From Pseudomonas sp. M47T1 (GTDB taxonomy: Bacteria; Pseudomonadota; Gammaproteobacteria; Pseudomonadales; Pseudomonadaceae), in the NCBI RefSeq assembly GCF_000263855.1, contig NZ_AJWX01000024.1, positions 39,069 to 103,068 on the forward strand: DNA of 64,000 bases, written 5' to 3'. Shown here piece after piece: positions 45,308 through 53,186 of the stretch. The stretch's first letter is position 1; each line of letters opens with the position of its first letter. Both the position numbers and the translations under genes were made by a program. Below the pieces are notes generated by a model. That model made no database searches. It was not told where the DNA came from and saw nothing but the letters and a program-made list of their open reading frames with translations.

Positions 45308-45337
45308 GTATTGCTCCTGCGGGCCACGGTTAAGGGC

Positions 45338-45361
45338 GGGCTGCCACTGTTGTGGCAGCCC
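45338..45361 (-). terminator. Hairpin between the HAD gene and the FAD oxidase gene
   Basis: A perfect 10-bp stem with a 4-base loop (GGGCTGCCAC at 45338-45347 with 45352-45361). There is no T-tract. It lies within the operon and may attenuate read-through or stabilise the upstream transcript. Confidence 0.4.
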
Positions 45362-45373
45362 CTTGGCGTTCGG

Positions 45374-46045
45374 TCAGAGACCGACCAGGCCTGGCAGGCC
45401 GCCGATGTCGGCGATCTGGTTGTACTCGTAACTGGCATTGGCGGCTGGCTCGTGGCCGCGGGCAACGAAGGCCTTGTTCTTGATACCCATGTCGTGGGCC
45501 GAGAACAGGTCGTAGCGGAAGCTCGACGACACGTGCAGCACGTCTTCGGGGCCACAGCCCAGGTTATCGAGCATGAACTCGAAGGCGGCCAGGCGTGGCT
45601 TGTAGACCTTGGCCTGGTCGGCGGTGAACACCTTGTGGAACGGCACGCCCAGCTTGTCGACATTGGACATGATCTGCGAATCGCTGGCGTTGGAGAAAAT
45701 CACCAGGGGAATCTTGTCGGCGATTTTCGCAAGGCCGGCGGTCACGTCCGGATGCGGGCCCCAGGTTGGCACGGCGTCGTAGTACAGGCGCGCGTCGGCT
45801 TCCTTGAAGGCCACGTTCCAGCGTTTGCAGGTACGTTCCAGAGCGTTCTTGAGGATCACGTCGTAGGGTTGCCAGTCGCCCATCACTTCATCCAGGCGGT
45901 AGGCAGAGAACATCTTGACGAAGGCGTCCATGCGCTCGGCGGGGATGCGGTCGGCGAACAACTCGCGGGTCATAGTGCCCATGTGGAAGTTGGTCAGGGT
46001 GCCGTAGCAGTCGAAGGTGATGAATTTGGGGCGTAGAAAGCTCAT
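45374..46045 (-). CDS. HAD hydrolase, type II haloacid dehalogenase-like
   Basis: 223 residues from ATG 46045, preceded by AGGACG. ITFDCYGTLTNF holds the nucleophile Asp12, LVIFSNASDSQIM is the second motif, and KVYKPRLAAF holds the Lys of motif III. It follows the L-2-haloacid dehalogenase-like subfamily, though most members here act on other substrates. It is the first gene of the eleven-gene minus-strand run. Confidence 0.88.
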   Translation of the reverse strand: MSFLRPKFITFDCYGTLTNFHMGTMTRELFADRIPAERMDAFVKMFSAYRLDEVMGDWQPYDVILKNALERTCKRWNVAFKEADARLYYDAVPTWGPHPDVTAGLAKIADKIPLVIFSNASDSQIMSNVDKLGVPFHKVFTADQAKVYKPRLAAFEFMLDNLGCGPEDVLHVSSSFRYDLFSAHDMGIKNKAFVARGHEPAANASYEYNQIADIGGLPGLVGL

Positions 46046-46661
46046 ATGGTGCCGTCCTGAGAATTCGTGGAAGTCTTGGCGCTGGGCCGTTTCAGCTATC
46101 CCGTGGAGGCTGTTCCCTCCCTTGCGCAACAACTTCATTACAACACTGTGAAATCAGCAGATGGCGTTTAAAGCGCAGGCTGGAAAACACAAAAAACCGT
46201 TTTGACGCGTTGCGGCAGCAGAGCGTGCTTTGTGCTCCACGCGCGGGCAAAGGCTGAAAAAGTGCGCTGTTTTGGCCCCAGAATGCGGCGCCTCCAGGGC
46301 CGCCACTGGCCAACAGCAGCAGAATCTGCGCCGCATTCTGACAATGCAAGACGAGCGCCAGAGTGCCTAAGTGCCTTGTAGCACAAGCGATTCAGGGCTT
46401 CTGCTTTATACGGGGGCGGCCATGCAGAGGGAAAACGCCGAAATCCGCCGATGCGTTGGCATAATCTGCTGGCGAGGCGTGGCCGCCTACCCTCGGGGGG
46501 CGCGCACTGGTAGTTGCTGCCGACGGCAGCGCCTGGCGAAGCATTTCCTGTGGCGTGCCCACGCGCGGGCTGCACAATCTGCCGAATACGCTTCGCCCCC
46601 TTGTCACCCCGCCACGCAGGTGCGATACAAGGCGCCATTCGCGTTCATATCGGAGCCCGCC
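46046..46661. other. 616-base gap with a perfect 13-bp inverted repeat
   Basis: No protein family is recognisable on either strand; open frames of 60-157 codons lack ribosome sites. A perfect 13-bp inverted repeat (46279-46291 and 46328-46340, core AGAATGCGGCGC) brackets 36 bases. The region separates the head of the long minus-strand operon from the GNAT gene, so it should contain the promoters for both. Confidence 0.5.
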
Positions 46662-47492
46662 ATGTCTACCTATCAGTACCGCCCCATGACCGCCGCCGAC
46701 GTACCGGCGGCCCATGCTTTGTCGGTGGCCCTCAAGTGGCCGCACCGTGCCCAGGACTGGGCCATGCTACAGCGCGTGGCCGACGGCTTCGTGGTGCTGG
46801 ACCAGGACCGTGTCATCGGTTCGGCCTTCGCCTGTCACCAGGGGCCGTGGTCGACCATTGGCCTGGTGATCGTCAGCGATGAGTATCAAGGCCACGGCAT
46901 CGGTCGCCGGTTAATGGACCTGGCTTTGGACAGCGTCGGCCCGCGCACAGCCCTGCTCAACGCCACCCTGGCGGGTGCGCCGCTGTACCGCAAGATGGGC
47001 TTCGTGGAGTTCGGGCAGATCCAGCAACGCCAGGGCACCGTCATCGCCCCGCCCGCCCCTCCGCAGGCTGGCCGCGTATTGAATGCCGCGGACCAGCCGC
47101 GCCTGCTGGCGCTGGCCAATGCGGCTACCGGCCTGGATCGCGGTGCGGTCATGAGCGCAGTGTTCGAGGACATCGAGCAGGCGGTGGGCATTGATATTGG
47201 GGGGGAATTGCAGGCTTTCGCCGCCATTAGACCGTTCGGTCGCGGCCGATGCATCGGGCCGGTGGTGGCGCAGAACGTCGAGCAGGCGCAACAGCTGATA
47301 GCCCAACTGCTGGCCCCCTTGGCCGATGCCTTCGTGCGCATCGACATTCCGGTGGGCTGCGGCCTGGAACCCTGGCTGGACAGCGTGGGCCTCAACGGCG
47401 TGGATACCGTGGCGTGCATGAGCCGCGGCGAAATCCCCCAGGCATCCGCAGGCGTGCAGACGTTTGCCCTGGTCACCCAGGCCATTGGTTAA
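46662..47492 (+). CDS. GNAT-family acetyltransferase with second GNAT-like domain
   Basis: 276 residues. CGGAG lies 8 bases before the ATG at 46662; an open frame upstream is not coding. The N-terminal GNAT fold has VIVSDEYQGHGIGRRLM, the acetyl-CoA loop, and GAPLYRKMGFVEFG. The C-terminal half (from about residue 140) resembles the GNAT_acetyltransf_18 partner domain. Together this is the two-domain architecture of many uncharacterised pseudomonad acetyltransferases. It is followed 20 bases later by a cupin gene, with which it forms an operon. Confidence 0.88.
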   Translation: MSTYQYRPMTAADVPAAHALSVALKWPHRAQDWAMLQRVADGFVVLDQDRVIGSAFACHQGPWSTIGLVIVSDEYQGHGIGRRLMDLALDSVGPRTALLNATLAGAPLYRKMGFVEFGQIQQRQGTVIAPPAPPQAGRVLNAADQPRLLALANAATGLDRGAVMSAVFEDIEQAVGIDIGGELQAFAAIRPFGRGRCIGPVVAQNVEQAQQLIAQLLAPLADAFVRIDIPVGCGLEPWLDSVGLNGVDTVACMSRGEIPQASAGVQTFALVTQAIG

Positions 47493-47512
47493 TTGAATAG
47501 GAGACACTCACC

Positions 47513-48214
47513 ATGTCGCAACTCACTGCCCTGCTGCTGGCCGGTGCCAATGGTCATGCGCCCCTTATTGCTGCCAGTGCCGATGCGCTGGTAGCCAATG
47601 ATCCCTTTGCTGCCAGCCGACGAATTGGTTATGCGGATGAGCGCTTTGCCGCGGGCATCACCACGTTGACGGGCATCGTGGAAGTGACTGGGCACCCGGT
47701 CAGCGAAATGCTGGTGCTGCATCAGGGGACGCTGACCTTTAGCCGTGCCGGTCAGACGTTGCAGGTGGGTCCGGGTGACAGCCTGGTCATCGCTGCGGGC
47801 ACGGATTTCAGCCTGCAGGCCAGCCCTGACAGCCTGTGGGCCTGGTTTGCCGACATCCAGCCTGAGGTGGGTACCGCGCCTGGCATGACCGTGCTTGATC
47901 GTCGCGCTCACCTGAACCCTTCTTCGCCGCCGGATGATCAGATCCTGATCGGCCCGGCGCCGCAATGCCGCGCCAATAACCTGTTCCAAGCAGGTGCCTT
48001 GCGTGTTGGCGTGTGGGATTCAACGCCCTATGAGCGTCGCAGCCGTGGGCATCTGTGTCATGAGTTGATGTACGTGACCGAGGGTGAGGTGACCTTGCGT
48101 TTAGGTGATGGCGAGCGGGTGGTGAACGCGGGCGACACCGTTTTCGTGCCCAAGGACGCGGATTGCGCTTGGGTGAGCACGGTGTATGTACGCAAGTTTT
48201 ATGCGGTGAGCTAA
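47513..48214 (+). CDS. Bicupin-type cupin-domain protein
   Basis: 233 residues with AGGAG before the ATG. Two cupin barrels: the first around SEMLVLHQGTLTFSRAGQTL and VGPGDSLVIAAGTDFSL, the second around HELMYVTEGEVTLRLGDGER and VVNAGDTVFVPKDADCAW. The second has a His and Glu where metal ligands usually lie. Domain DUF861-like cupins handle small-molecule ligands. Operon partner of the acetyltransferase; possibly enzymes acting on the same substrate. Confidence 0.88.
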   Translation: MSQLTALLLAGANGHAPLIAASADALVANDPFAASRRIGYADERFAAGITTLTGIVEVTGHPVSEMLVLHQGTLTFSRAGQTLQVGPGDSLVIAAGTDFSLQASPDSLWAWFADIQPEVGTAPGMTVLDRRAHLNPSSPPDDQILIGPAPQCRANNLFQAGALRVGVWDSTPYERRSRGHLCHELMYVTEGEVTLRLGDGERVVNAGDTVFVPKDADCAWVSTVYVRKFYAVS

Positions 48215-48227
48215 CCCGACATAGGAA

Positions 48228-48317
48228 TGTGGGAGCGGGCTCTGCCCGCGAAAAGAACACCCGCGCCGGACCAGATACTGCGCGGTGCTATTTTCGCGGG
48301 CAGAGCCCGCTCCCACA
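48228..48317. repeat. Inverted REP pair (BIME-like)
   Basis: Two nearly perfect units at 48228-48252 and 48293-48317 are inverted with 40 bases between; the core of each is AGCGGGCTCTGCCCGC. They follow the cupin stop by 14 bases. Confidence 0.85.
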
Positions 48318-48509
48318 GAAGACAGATACTCCCACAGGTGACCCAGCAGCAGCGACGAACTACCTTCCCCGCCTCAGAAATCCTGTGCGGTGGGGCGCAG
48401 CTTCGCCGCCCTCTGCCCGGATGTCCAGGCCGATGGCCCCAGCACCCCCTTGGCACCCAGCGCCGCCAGGTGACGCGCGCTGCCCCGCCGCCAACGGTAA
48501 AGGGCCGGA

Positions 48510-49054
48510 TCAAAACACAAAATCATGCCCCAGCTCGCTTTCCATCCACCCCAGAAAGCGTCGTACTCTTGGGAAGCTTGAATGTGCCTTGGGGAACACT
48601 AGATGGTGGGCCGCCACCGGCGCACTGAATGCCTGCGGCGCCACCTCCACCAGCGCGCCGCTGTCCAGGTACTTGCGGGCCAGCAAGGTGCTTTCCAAGG
48701 CAAACCCCAGCCCCAGGCTGGCCGCTTCCAGGGTCATGTACGAGCGGTCGAAACTCAGGGTGTAAGGCTTTTCCGGCAGCGCAAGCCCCTGCTGGGCAAA
48801 CCACTCCGGCCATTTGAGCAAGGTGGCCTCCGACAGGATCAGCTCGCAATCGAGCAGGTCGGCGGCCTGGCTGACGGGGCGCTGCGCCAGCAACCCAGGC
48901 GCTGCCAGAACCGCCACCGCTTCGTTGCGCACGGTGCGCACCTCGTAACTGGGCCAGTTGGGCCGTCCGTGGCGCACGTCCACGTCGATCTTGTCACGGC
49001 TGAAGTGCAGCGCCTCATATGAGCACGACAGGTTGATCTGAATATCGGGATTTC
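48510..49054 (-). pseudogene. LysR-family regulator, truncated N-terminus
   Basis: The frame reads NPDIQINLSCSYEALHFSRD then VDVRHGRPNWPSYEVRTVRN and on to WMESELGHDFVF, matching the effector half of a GcvA-type LysR regulator. Going upstream, a TGA precedes NPDIQ, and the DNA-binding domain and first third of the effector domain are missing. No in-frame start has a ribosome site near the join, so this is a decayed gene. An unidentified GC-rich frame ends beyond its stop (about 48374-48510) and may be another remnant. Confidence 0.8.
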
Positions 49055-49129
49055 ACCGGGACCATCCCGGAGCGGTTATTGGCACTGTAGTGAAGCTGCC
49101 CCCACAGACGGCAGTTGCTGGCCCCCTAT

Positions 49130-49654
49130 TCAAGGCAGTGGGTGCGCCAGGTGGCTCGCCGCACACCAGGCCATGAGCACATCCCCGATCAACTGCCCAT
49201 CCGGCAGGCGAATGCGTTGGCGCTGTATGCCTTCCTCGACAAATCCGAACCGCTCATACAGCCGCCTGGCGCGGTGGTTGCCCTCGCGCACGCGCAGCTC
49301 CACCTTCAATAAGCCGGGCCGCTGACGCGCCCAACCCAGCAGGTGCTTCATCAATACGGTGCCCACGCCCTGCCCCAGGTGGCCTGGGTGCACGACGATG
49401 GTCAGGCTCAGTACATGGGCCAGTGCTTCCATACCCAGGGGCTCGAGTAGCGCATGGCCGATGATTTGAGCATCACGCTCAGCCACCACGTACAGGCCGT
49501 CATGGCTCAGCGCAGTGATTTTCTGCGCGAAGGCGTCTGGCATGAGTTCATCGGGGCGCGATACCAGCAGGCCGGGCGTCCGGGCGGTTTCGCGCTCGGC
49601 GTTGCACAGTACGGGGGCGTCGACGACGGTGGCCGGGCGGATGGTCAGGGACAT
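49130..49654 (-). CDS. GNAT-family N-acetyltransferase
   Basis: 174 residues with AGGAGT upstream of the ATG. LTIVVHPGHLGQGVGTVLMK is the acetyl-CoA motif, VELRVREGNHRARRLYERFG the following core strand/helix. Similar to RimI/SpeG-like acetyltransferases; the acceptor is unknown. Transcribed alone. Confidence 0.9.
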   Translation of the reverse strand: MSLTIRPATVVDAPVLCNAERETARTPGLLVSRPDELMPDAFAQKITALSHDGLYVVAERDAQIIGHALLEPLGMEALAHVLSLTIVVHPGHLGQGVGTVLMKHLLGWARQRPGLLKVELRVREGNHRARRLYERFGFVEEGIQRQRIRLPDGQLIGDVLMAWCAASHLAHPLP

Positions 49655-49868
49655 CAGGTGATACTCCTTGCTGTAGCCGGCGCCGAAGGCTGCGCTGGCC
49701 CTCAGCCATGCTTAAAATCTGCAGTGTACGCGAAGGCCGGCGCAGTCTGGCGGCAGCGGCGCAACGCCTGCGCGCTGTCATCCAACTGAAATATTTCCCA
49801 CCTACCATGCTTCAGATGACCGGCATATTTCAGTTTAAAGACAACGCCCACGACACAGGGAGTCAGTG

Positions 49869-50159
49869 ATGCAATCGTCTCTTGATGAGCTTCGCCAGCA
49901 AATCCAGCGCGCAGAACCCGTACTCAAGCGCCTGGATGTGGAAATGGAAGGAATCGAGTTCGACCCGCTGGAGCCCGCCAGTGTCGAGGCCGCCAATGCC
50001 ACCGTGTCCCAGCTGATCGCCACCCTGCTGGCCGGTTTTGCCGCCAACCCCATTCTCGGCCCGTTGGCCCGCGAGCTGGAAACCCAGTATCTGGACGGCA
50101 TCCAGGCCCAGGTCAGCGACGCCAGCAAGAAGCGCCGGGCGCAGTTGCAGCCCGCGTAA
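49869..50159 (+). CDS. Hypothetical helical protein
   Basis: 96 residues from the ATG at 49869 (an overlapping GTG at 49866 is possible), with GGGAG upstream. Predicted largely helical: SSLDELRQQIQRAEPVLKRL, then SQLIATLLAGFAANPILGPL and ARELETQYLDGIQAQVSDAS. No signal peptide. No known domain recognised; real by ribosome site and codon use. It is followed by a REP pair. Confidence 0.6.
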   Translation: MQSSLDELRQQIQRAEPVLKRLDVEMEGIEFDPLEPASVEAANATVSQLIATLLAGFAANPILGPLARELETQYLDGIQAQVSDASKKRRAQLQPA

Positions 50160-50263
50160 CCCTCAGGCCGCCCCGTCGGCGGCGCAGCGTTGAGCAAGAC
50201 CGTCCGAGGTTAGTGCCTCGCCAACGTGTCGATCTGATGACTATACAGCCGCAGCAAAGCCTG

Positions 50264-50351
50264 TGTGGGAGCGGGCTCTGCCCGCGAAGCATTCACCTCG
50301 TAGTCTCTGTTGCAACACGGTGTCCTTTCGCGGGCAGAGCCCGCCCCCACA
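50264..50351. repeat. Inverted REP pair (BIME-like)
   Basis: Units at 50264-50288 and 50327-50351 are inverted with 38 bases between and the same core as at 48.2 kb; the second has one change (CCGCCCCC). They lie between a hypothetical gene and the TonB-dependent receptor gene, 74 bases before its start. Confidence 0.85.
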
Positions 50352-50424
50352 AAGACCGCCGTCGCATGTGCTTTTGCGAACGATTCGCACGTCGTAGGGG
50401 TCATCACTCTGGAGTTGCCCCCTC

Positions 50425-52551
50425 ATGCCGTCGTCCAATACCCTGCCCACCGCCCTCCTGAGCCTGGCCCTGGCCTGCCCGTTGGTGGCCGACGCCCAGG
50501 ACATGGAACTGGGCGAGGTGCTGATCCGCGACCAGGATCAGAGTGGTGAAGGCCAGAGCATCGAGGACGCTGCGGCGCAACTGGCCAAGGTGCCCGGTGG
50601 CACCAACGTGGTGGACATGCGCCGCCCGCTGCAAGGCCGCGTGGCCAGCAACCAGGACGTACTGGCCTACCAGCCCGGCGTGTACGCTCAGTCGGCGGGC
50701 AACGAAGGCGTGAAGATTTCCATCCGTGGCTCGGGCATCAACCGCGCCCCCGGCGCCCATGCCTCGGGCATCTACGCCATGCTCGACGGCCTGCCACTGA
50801 CCGGCCCGGGCGGCACGCCCTATGAGCTGCTTGAGCCACTGTGGCTGGAGCGCGTGGACATCATGCGCGGCGCCAACGGCTTCGACCGTGGTGGCCTGGC
50901 CCTGGGCGGCGCCATCGACTACGTCAGCCACACCGGCTACGACTCCCCGCTGTTGCAACTTCGCTACGCCATGGGCAGCCACGACTATCGTCAGCGCCAG
51001 ATCAGCTCGGGCCAGGTGCTGGGCGACTTCGATTACTACATCGCCGTCACCGATGCGCGCTCCGACGGCTATCAGGACCACACCGCCAGCACCAGCCAGG
51101 GCGTGATCGCCAACTTCGGCTACCGCTTCAACCCCAACCTGGAAACCCGTTTCTACATCCGCCACCGCGACACCGACAACGAGCTGGCCGGCCGCGTGAC
51201 CAAGGACTCCATCGAACACCACGCCCAGGCCGCCAACCCCACCTACGCCGCGCGCGACTACCAGCGCGACGAGCCGGGCAGCACGTTCATCGGCAACAAG
51301 ACCACCTACTACATTGACGATGACTCCAGCATCCAGACCGGCCTGGTCTACCACGACTATCCGATGGACCTGCGCGAAGGCCCCAACCGCCTGAAGGTGG
51401 CCTACACCGACGTCAGCGGCACCTTCGACTACAAGCGCCACGACACCCTGTGGGGCCTGGACAGCAACAGCACCCTGGGCCTGCGCGTGACCAAGCATAT
51501 GCCCAATGACGGCGCCAGCGAGTTCGTGCGCATCCCCACCGGCAACACCGCCGGTTACGCGCCGGGCACGCGCATCCGCAACTTCACCTATCAGGGCTCG
51601 GACACCGTCCTGCATGTGAGCAATGACCTGGAAGTGGCCGACAACCTGTGGCTCACCACCGGCATCGCCGCCATCTACACCCGTCGCGAAAGCGCGGTCA
51701 CCTATCCCGAAGGCGGCGGCAAGACCAGCCTGCACGACTGGGACTACGCCCCGCGCCTGGGCCTGCGCTATCAGCTGACGCCGAACGTGCAATTGTTCGG
51801 CAACTTCAGCCGCTCGGTGGAAGCCCCGCACCCGTGGTCGATGATCTACAGCTCCAACCAGCTGTTCCCGGCAGGCAGTGGCGTGGCCACGGGCGCGCAA
51901 CGCGTACCGGTGGCGCTGCGCAACCAGACCGCCACCACCCTGGAAATCGGCGGCAGCGGCGACAGCAGTCTGGGCCAATGGAGCCTGGCCTGGTACTACG
52001 CCCAGGTGCGCCATGAACTGCTGTCGGTATTACCCGACGCCAGCGCCGTCACGCCCTACGAACTCAATGCCAGCCCCACCGTGCACCAGGGCGTGGAAGC
52101 CAGCCTGACCAGCACCCTGTGGTCGCGCGAAGGCGTGGGCGCCCTCAGCCTTCGCCAGGCGTACACCTTCAGCGATTTCCACTACCGTGACGACGACCGG
52201 TTCGGCAGCAACCGCCTGCCGGGCTTGCCGATGCACTACTACCAGGGTGAATTGCGCTACGACTGGCCGCAGGGTTTCTTCGCCGCGCTAAACACGCAAC
52301 TGGTGTCCAAGGTGGCAGTGGATTACGCCAACAGCTACTACGCCGATCCCTATGCGCTGTTTGGCGCAAGCCTGGGCTACAACGCACCCAAGGGTGACTG
52401 GCAGACCTGGGTGGATATACGCAACCTGACCAACCAGCACTACGCGGCCACGGTGACGCCGGGGTATGACGACAAAGGGTTGGATGCGGCGCGTTCCACG
52501 CCGGGTGAGGGGTTGGGGGTTTATCTGGGGGTATCGTGGAGCCTGCGCTAA
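50425..52551 (+). CDS. TonB-dependent outer-membrane receptor
   Basis: 708 residues with GGAG 9 bases before the ATG and a signal peptide ending near VADAQ. The plug is GVKISIRGSGINRAPGAHAS, YAMLDGLPLTGPGGTPYELL and LERVDIMRGANGFDRGGLAL; then a 22-strand barrel with many DY/TY/GY motifs. The C-terminus (YLGVSWSLR) lacks the usual terminal aromatic residue. Proteins of this type import ferric siderophores or other large ligands using TonB energy. No sigma factor, anti-sigma or siderophore gene is adjacent, so the ligand is unknown. Confidence 0.9.
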   Translation: MPSSNTLPTALLSLALACPLVADAQDMELGEVLIRDQDQSGEGQSIEDAAAQLAKVPGGTNVVDMRRPLQGRVASNQDVLAYQPGVYAQSAGNEGVKISIRGSGINRAPGAHASGIYAMLDGLPLTGPGGTPYELLEPLWLERVDIMRGANGFDRGGLALGGAIDYVSHTGYDSPLLQLRYAMGSHDYRQRQISSGQVLGDFDYYIAVTDARSDGYQDHTASTSQGVIANFGYRFNPNLETRFYIRHRDTDNELAGRVTKDSIEHHAQAANPTYAARDYQRDEPGSTFIGNKTTYYIDDDSSIQTGLVYHDYPMDLREGPNRLKVAYTDVSGTFDYKRHDTLWGLDSNSTLGLRVTKHMPNDGASEFVRIPTGNTAGYAPGTRIRNFTYQGSDTVLHVSNDLEVADNLWLTTGIAAIYTRRESAVTYPEGGGKTSLHDWDYAPRLGLRYQLTPNVQLFGNFSRSVEAPHPWSMIYSSNQLFPAGSGVATGAQRVPVALRNQTATTLEIGGSGDSSLGQWSLAWYYAQVRHELLSVLPDASAVTPYELNASPTVHQGVEASLTSTLWSREGVGALSLRQAYTFSDFHYRDDDRFGSNRLPGLPMHYYQGELRYDWPQGFFAALNTQLVSKVAVDYANSYYADPYALFGASLGYNAPKGDWQTWVDIRNLTNQHYAATVTPGYDDKGLDAARSTPGEGLGVYLGVSWSLR

Positions 52552-52571
52552 CGGCGCCCACCGTGGAGGGG

Positions 52572-53135
52572 CTACAGGGTTCGGGTGGCCAGGCTTGCTT
52601 CGGCGGTTTTCAGGTCATCGAGCGTGTCTACGTCAAGGGTTATGCCGACATCGTAGACCGATAAGTCCACGACCTTGCCTGCCTCGCGATAGCGACGGAC
52701 AATGGCAGCAGCGCCGCTGTCGCCAGTCAGGGCTGCGAGGGCTTGGAAGCACTGGGCCGGAAAGCCGACCGGATGGCCGCGCCGGGTTTGATACTGCGGG
52801 ACGATCACGGTGTCGGGCCGCAGCGCGGCAGCGACCCGGCGGATGGAGTCGGCAGTGACCAAGGCCAGATCGCCCGGCAGGATCAGCCAGCCATCAGCCT
52901 CGGGCGTGGCCTTGACGCCGCGGGCGATCGAGTCGCCCATGCCGCCGTTGTCGTGCTGGGGTCGCACGACGTGAACGGCCAGGCCGGTGTCGGCCACGGC
53001 ATCCAGTACCCGCTGCAGCACGGGGGTGCCGCCCAGCAAGGCGTCGAGTTTATGGGTGTTGCCGCCGGAAGCCAGGTAGCGCTCGCCACGGCCGGCGGCG
53101 AGGATGATGACAGTGATCGGCACGAGCCACTCCAT
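52572..53135 (-). CDS. Nucleotidyltransferase, MocA/MobA-like molybdopterin cytidylyltransferase
   Basis: About 187 residues. ITVIILAAGRGERYLASGGN is the NTP-binding start, GWLILPGDLALVTADSIRRV the second motif, and RRGHPVGFPAQCFQALAALT resembles MocA. MocA adds CMP to molybdopterin to form MCD, the cofactor of PaoABC-type enzymes, and the gene directly follows paoC-like on the same strand (51-base gap). ATG at 53135 is chosen; GTG at 53123 has GGAG upstream and is also possible. Confidence 0.85.
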   Translation of the reverse strand: MEWLVPITVIILAAGRGERYLASGGNTHKLDALLGGTPVLQRVLDAVADTGLAVHVVRPQHDNGGMGDSIARGVKATPEADGWLILPGDLALVTADSIRRVAAALRPDTVIVPQYQTRRGHPVGFPAQCFQALAALTGDSGAAAIVRRYREAGKVVDLSVYDVGITLDVDTLDDLKTAEASLATRTL

Positions 53136-53186
53136 AAGCACACAATGTAATCCCGCAGCCTTGGGCAGCGGCTATCAAGGGCGTCC

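Noticed and set aside
46371..46661. N-terminal extension of the GNAT protein
   Set aside because: A strong ribosome site precedes ATG 46662 and GNAT similarity starts there; the upstream part is biased in composition.
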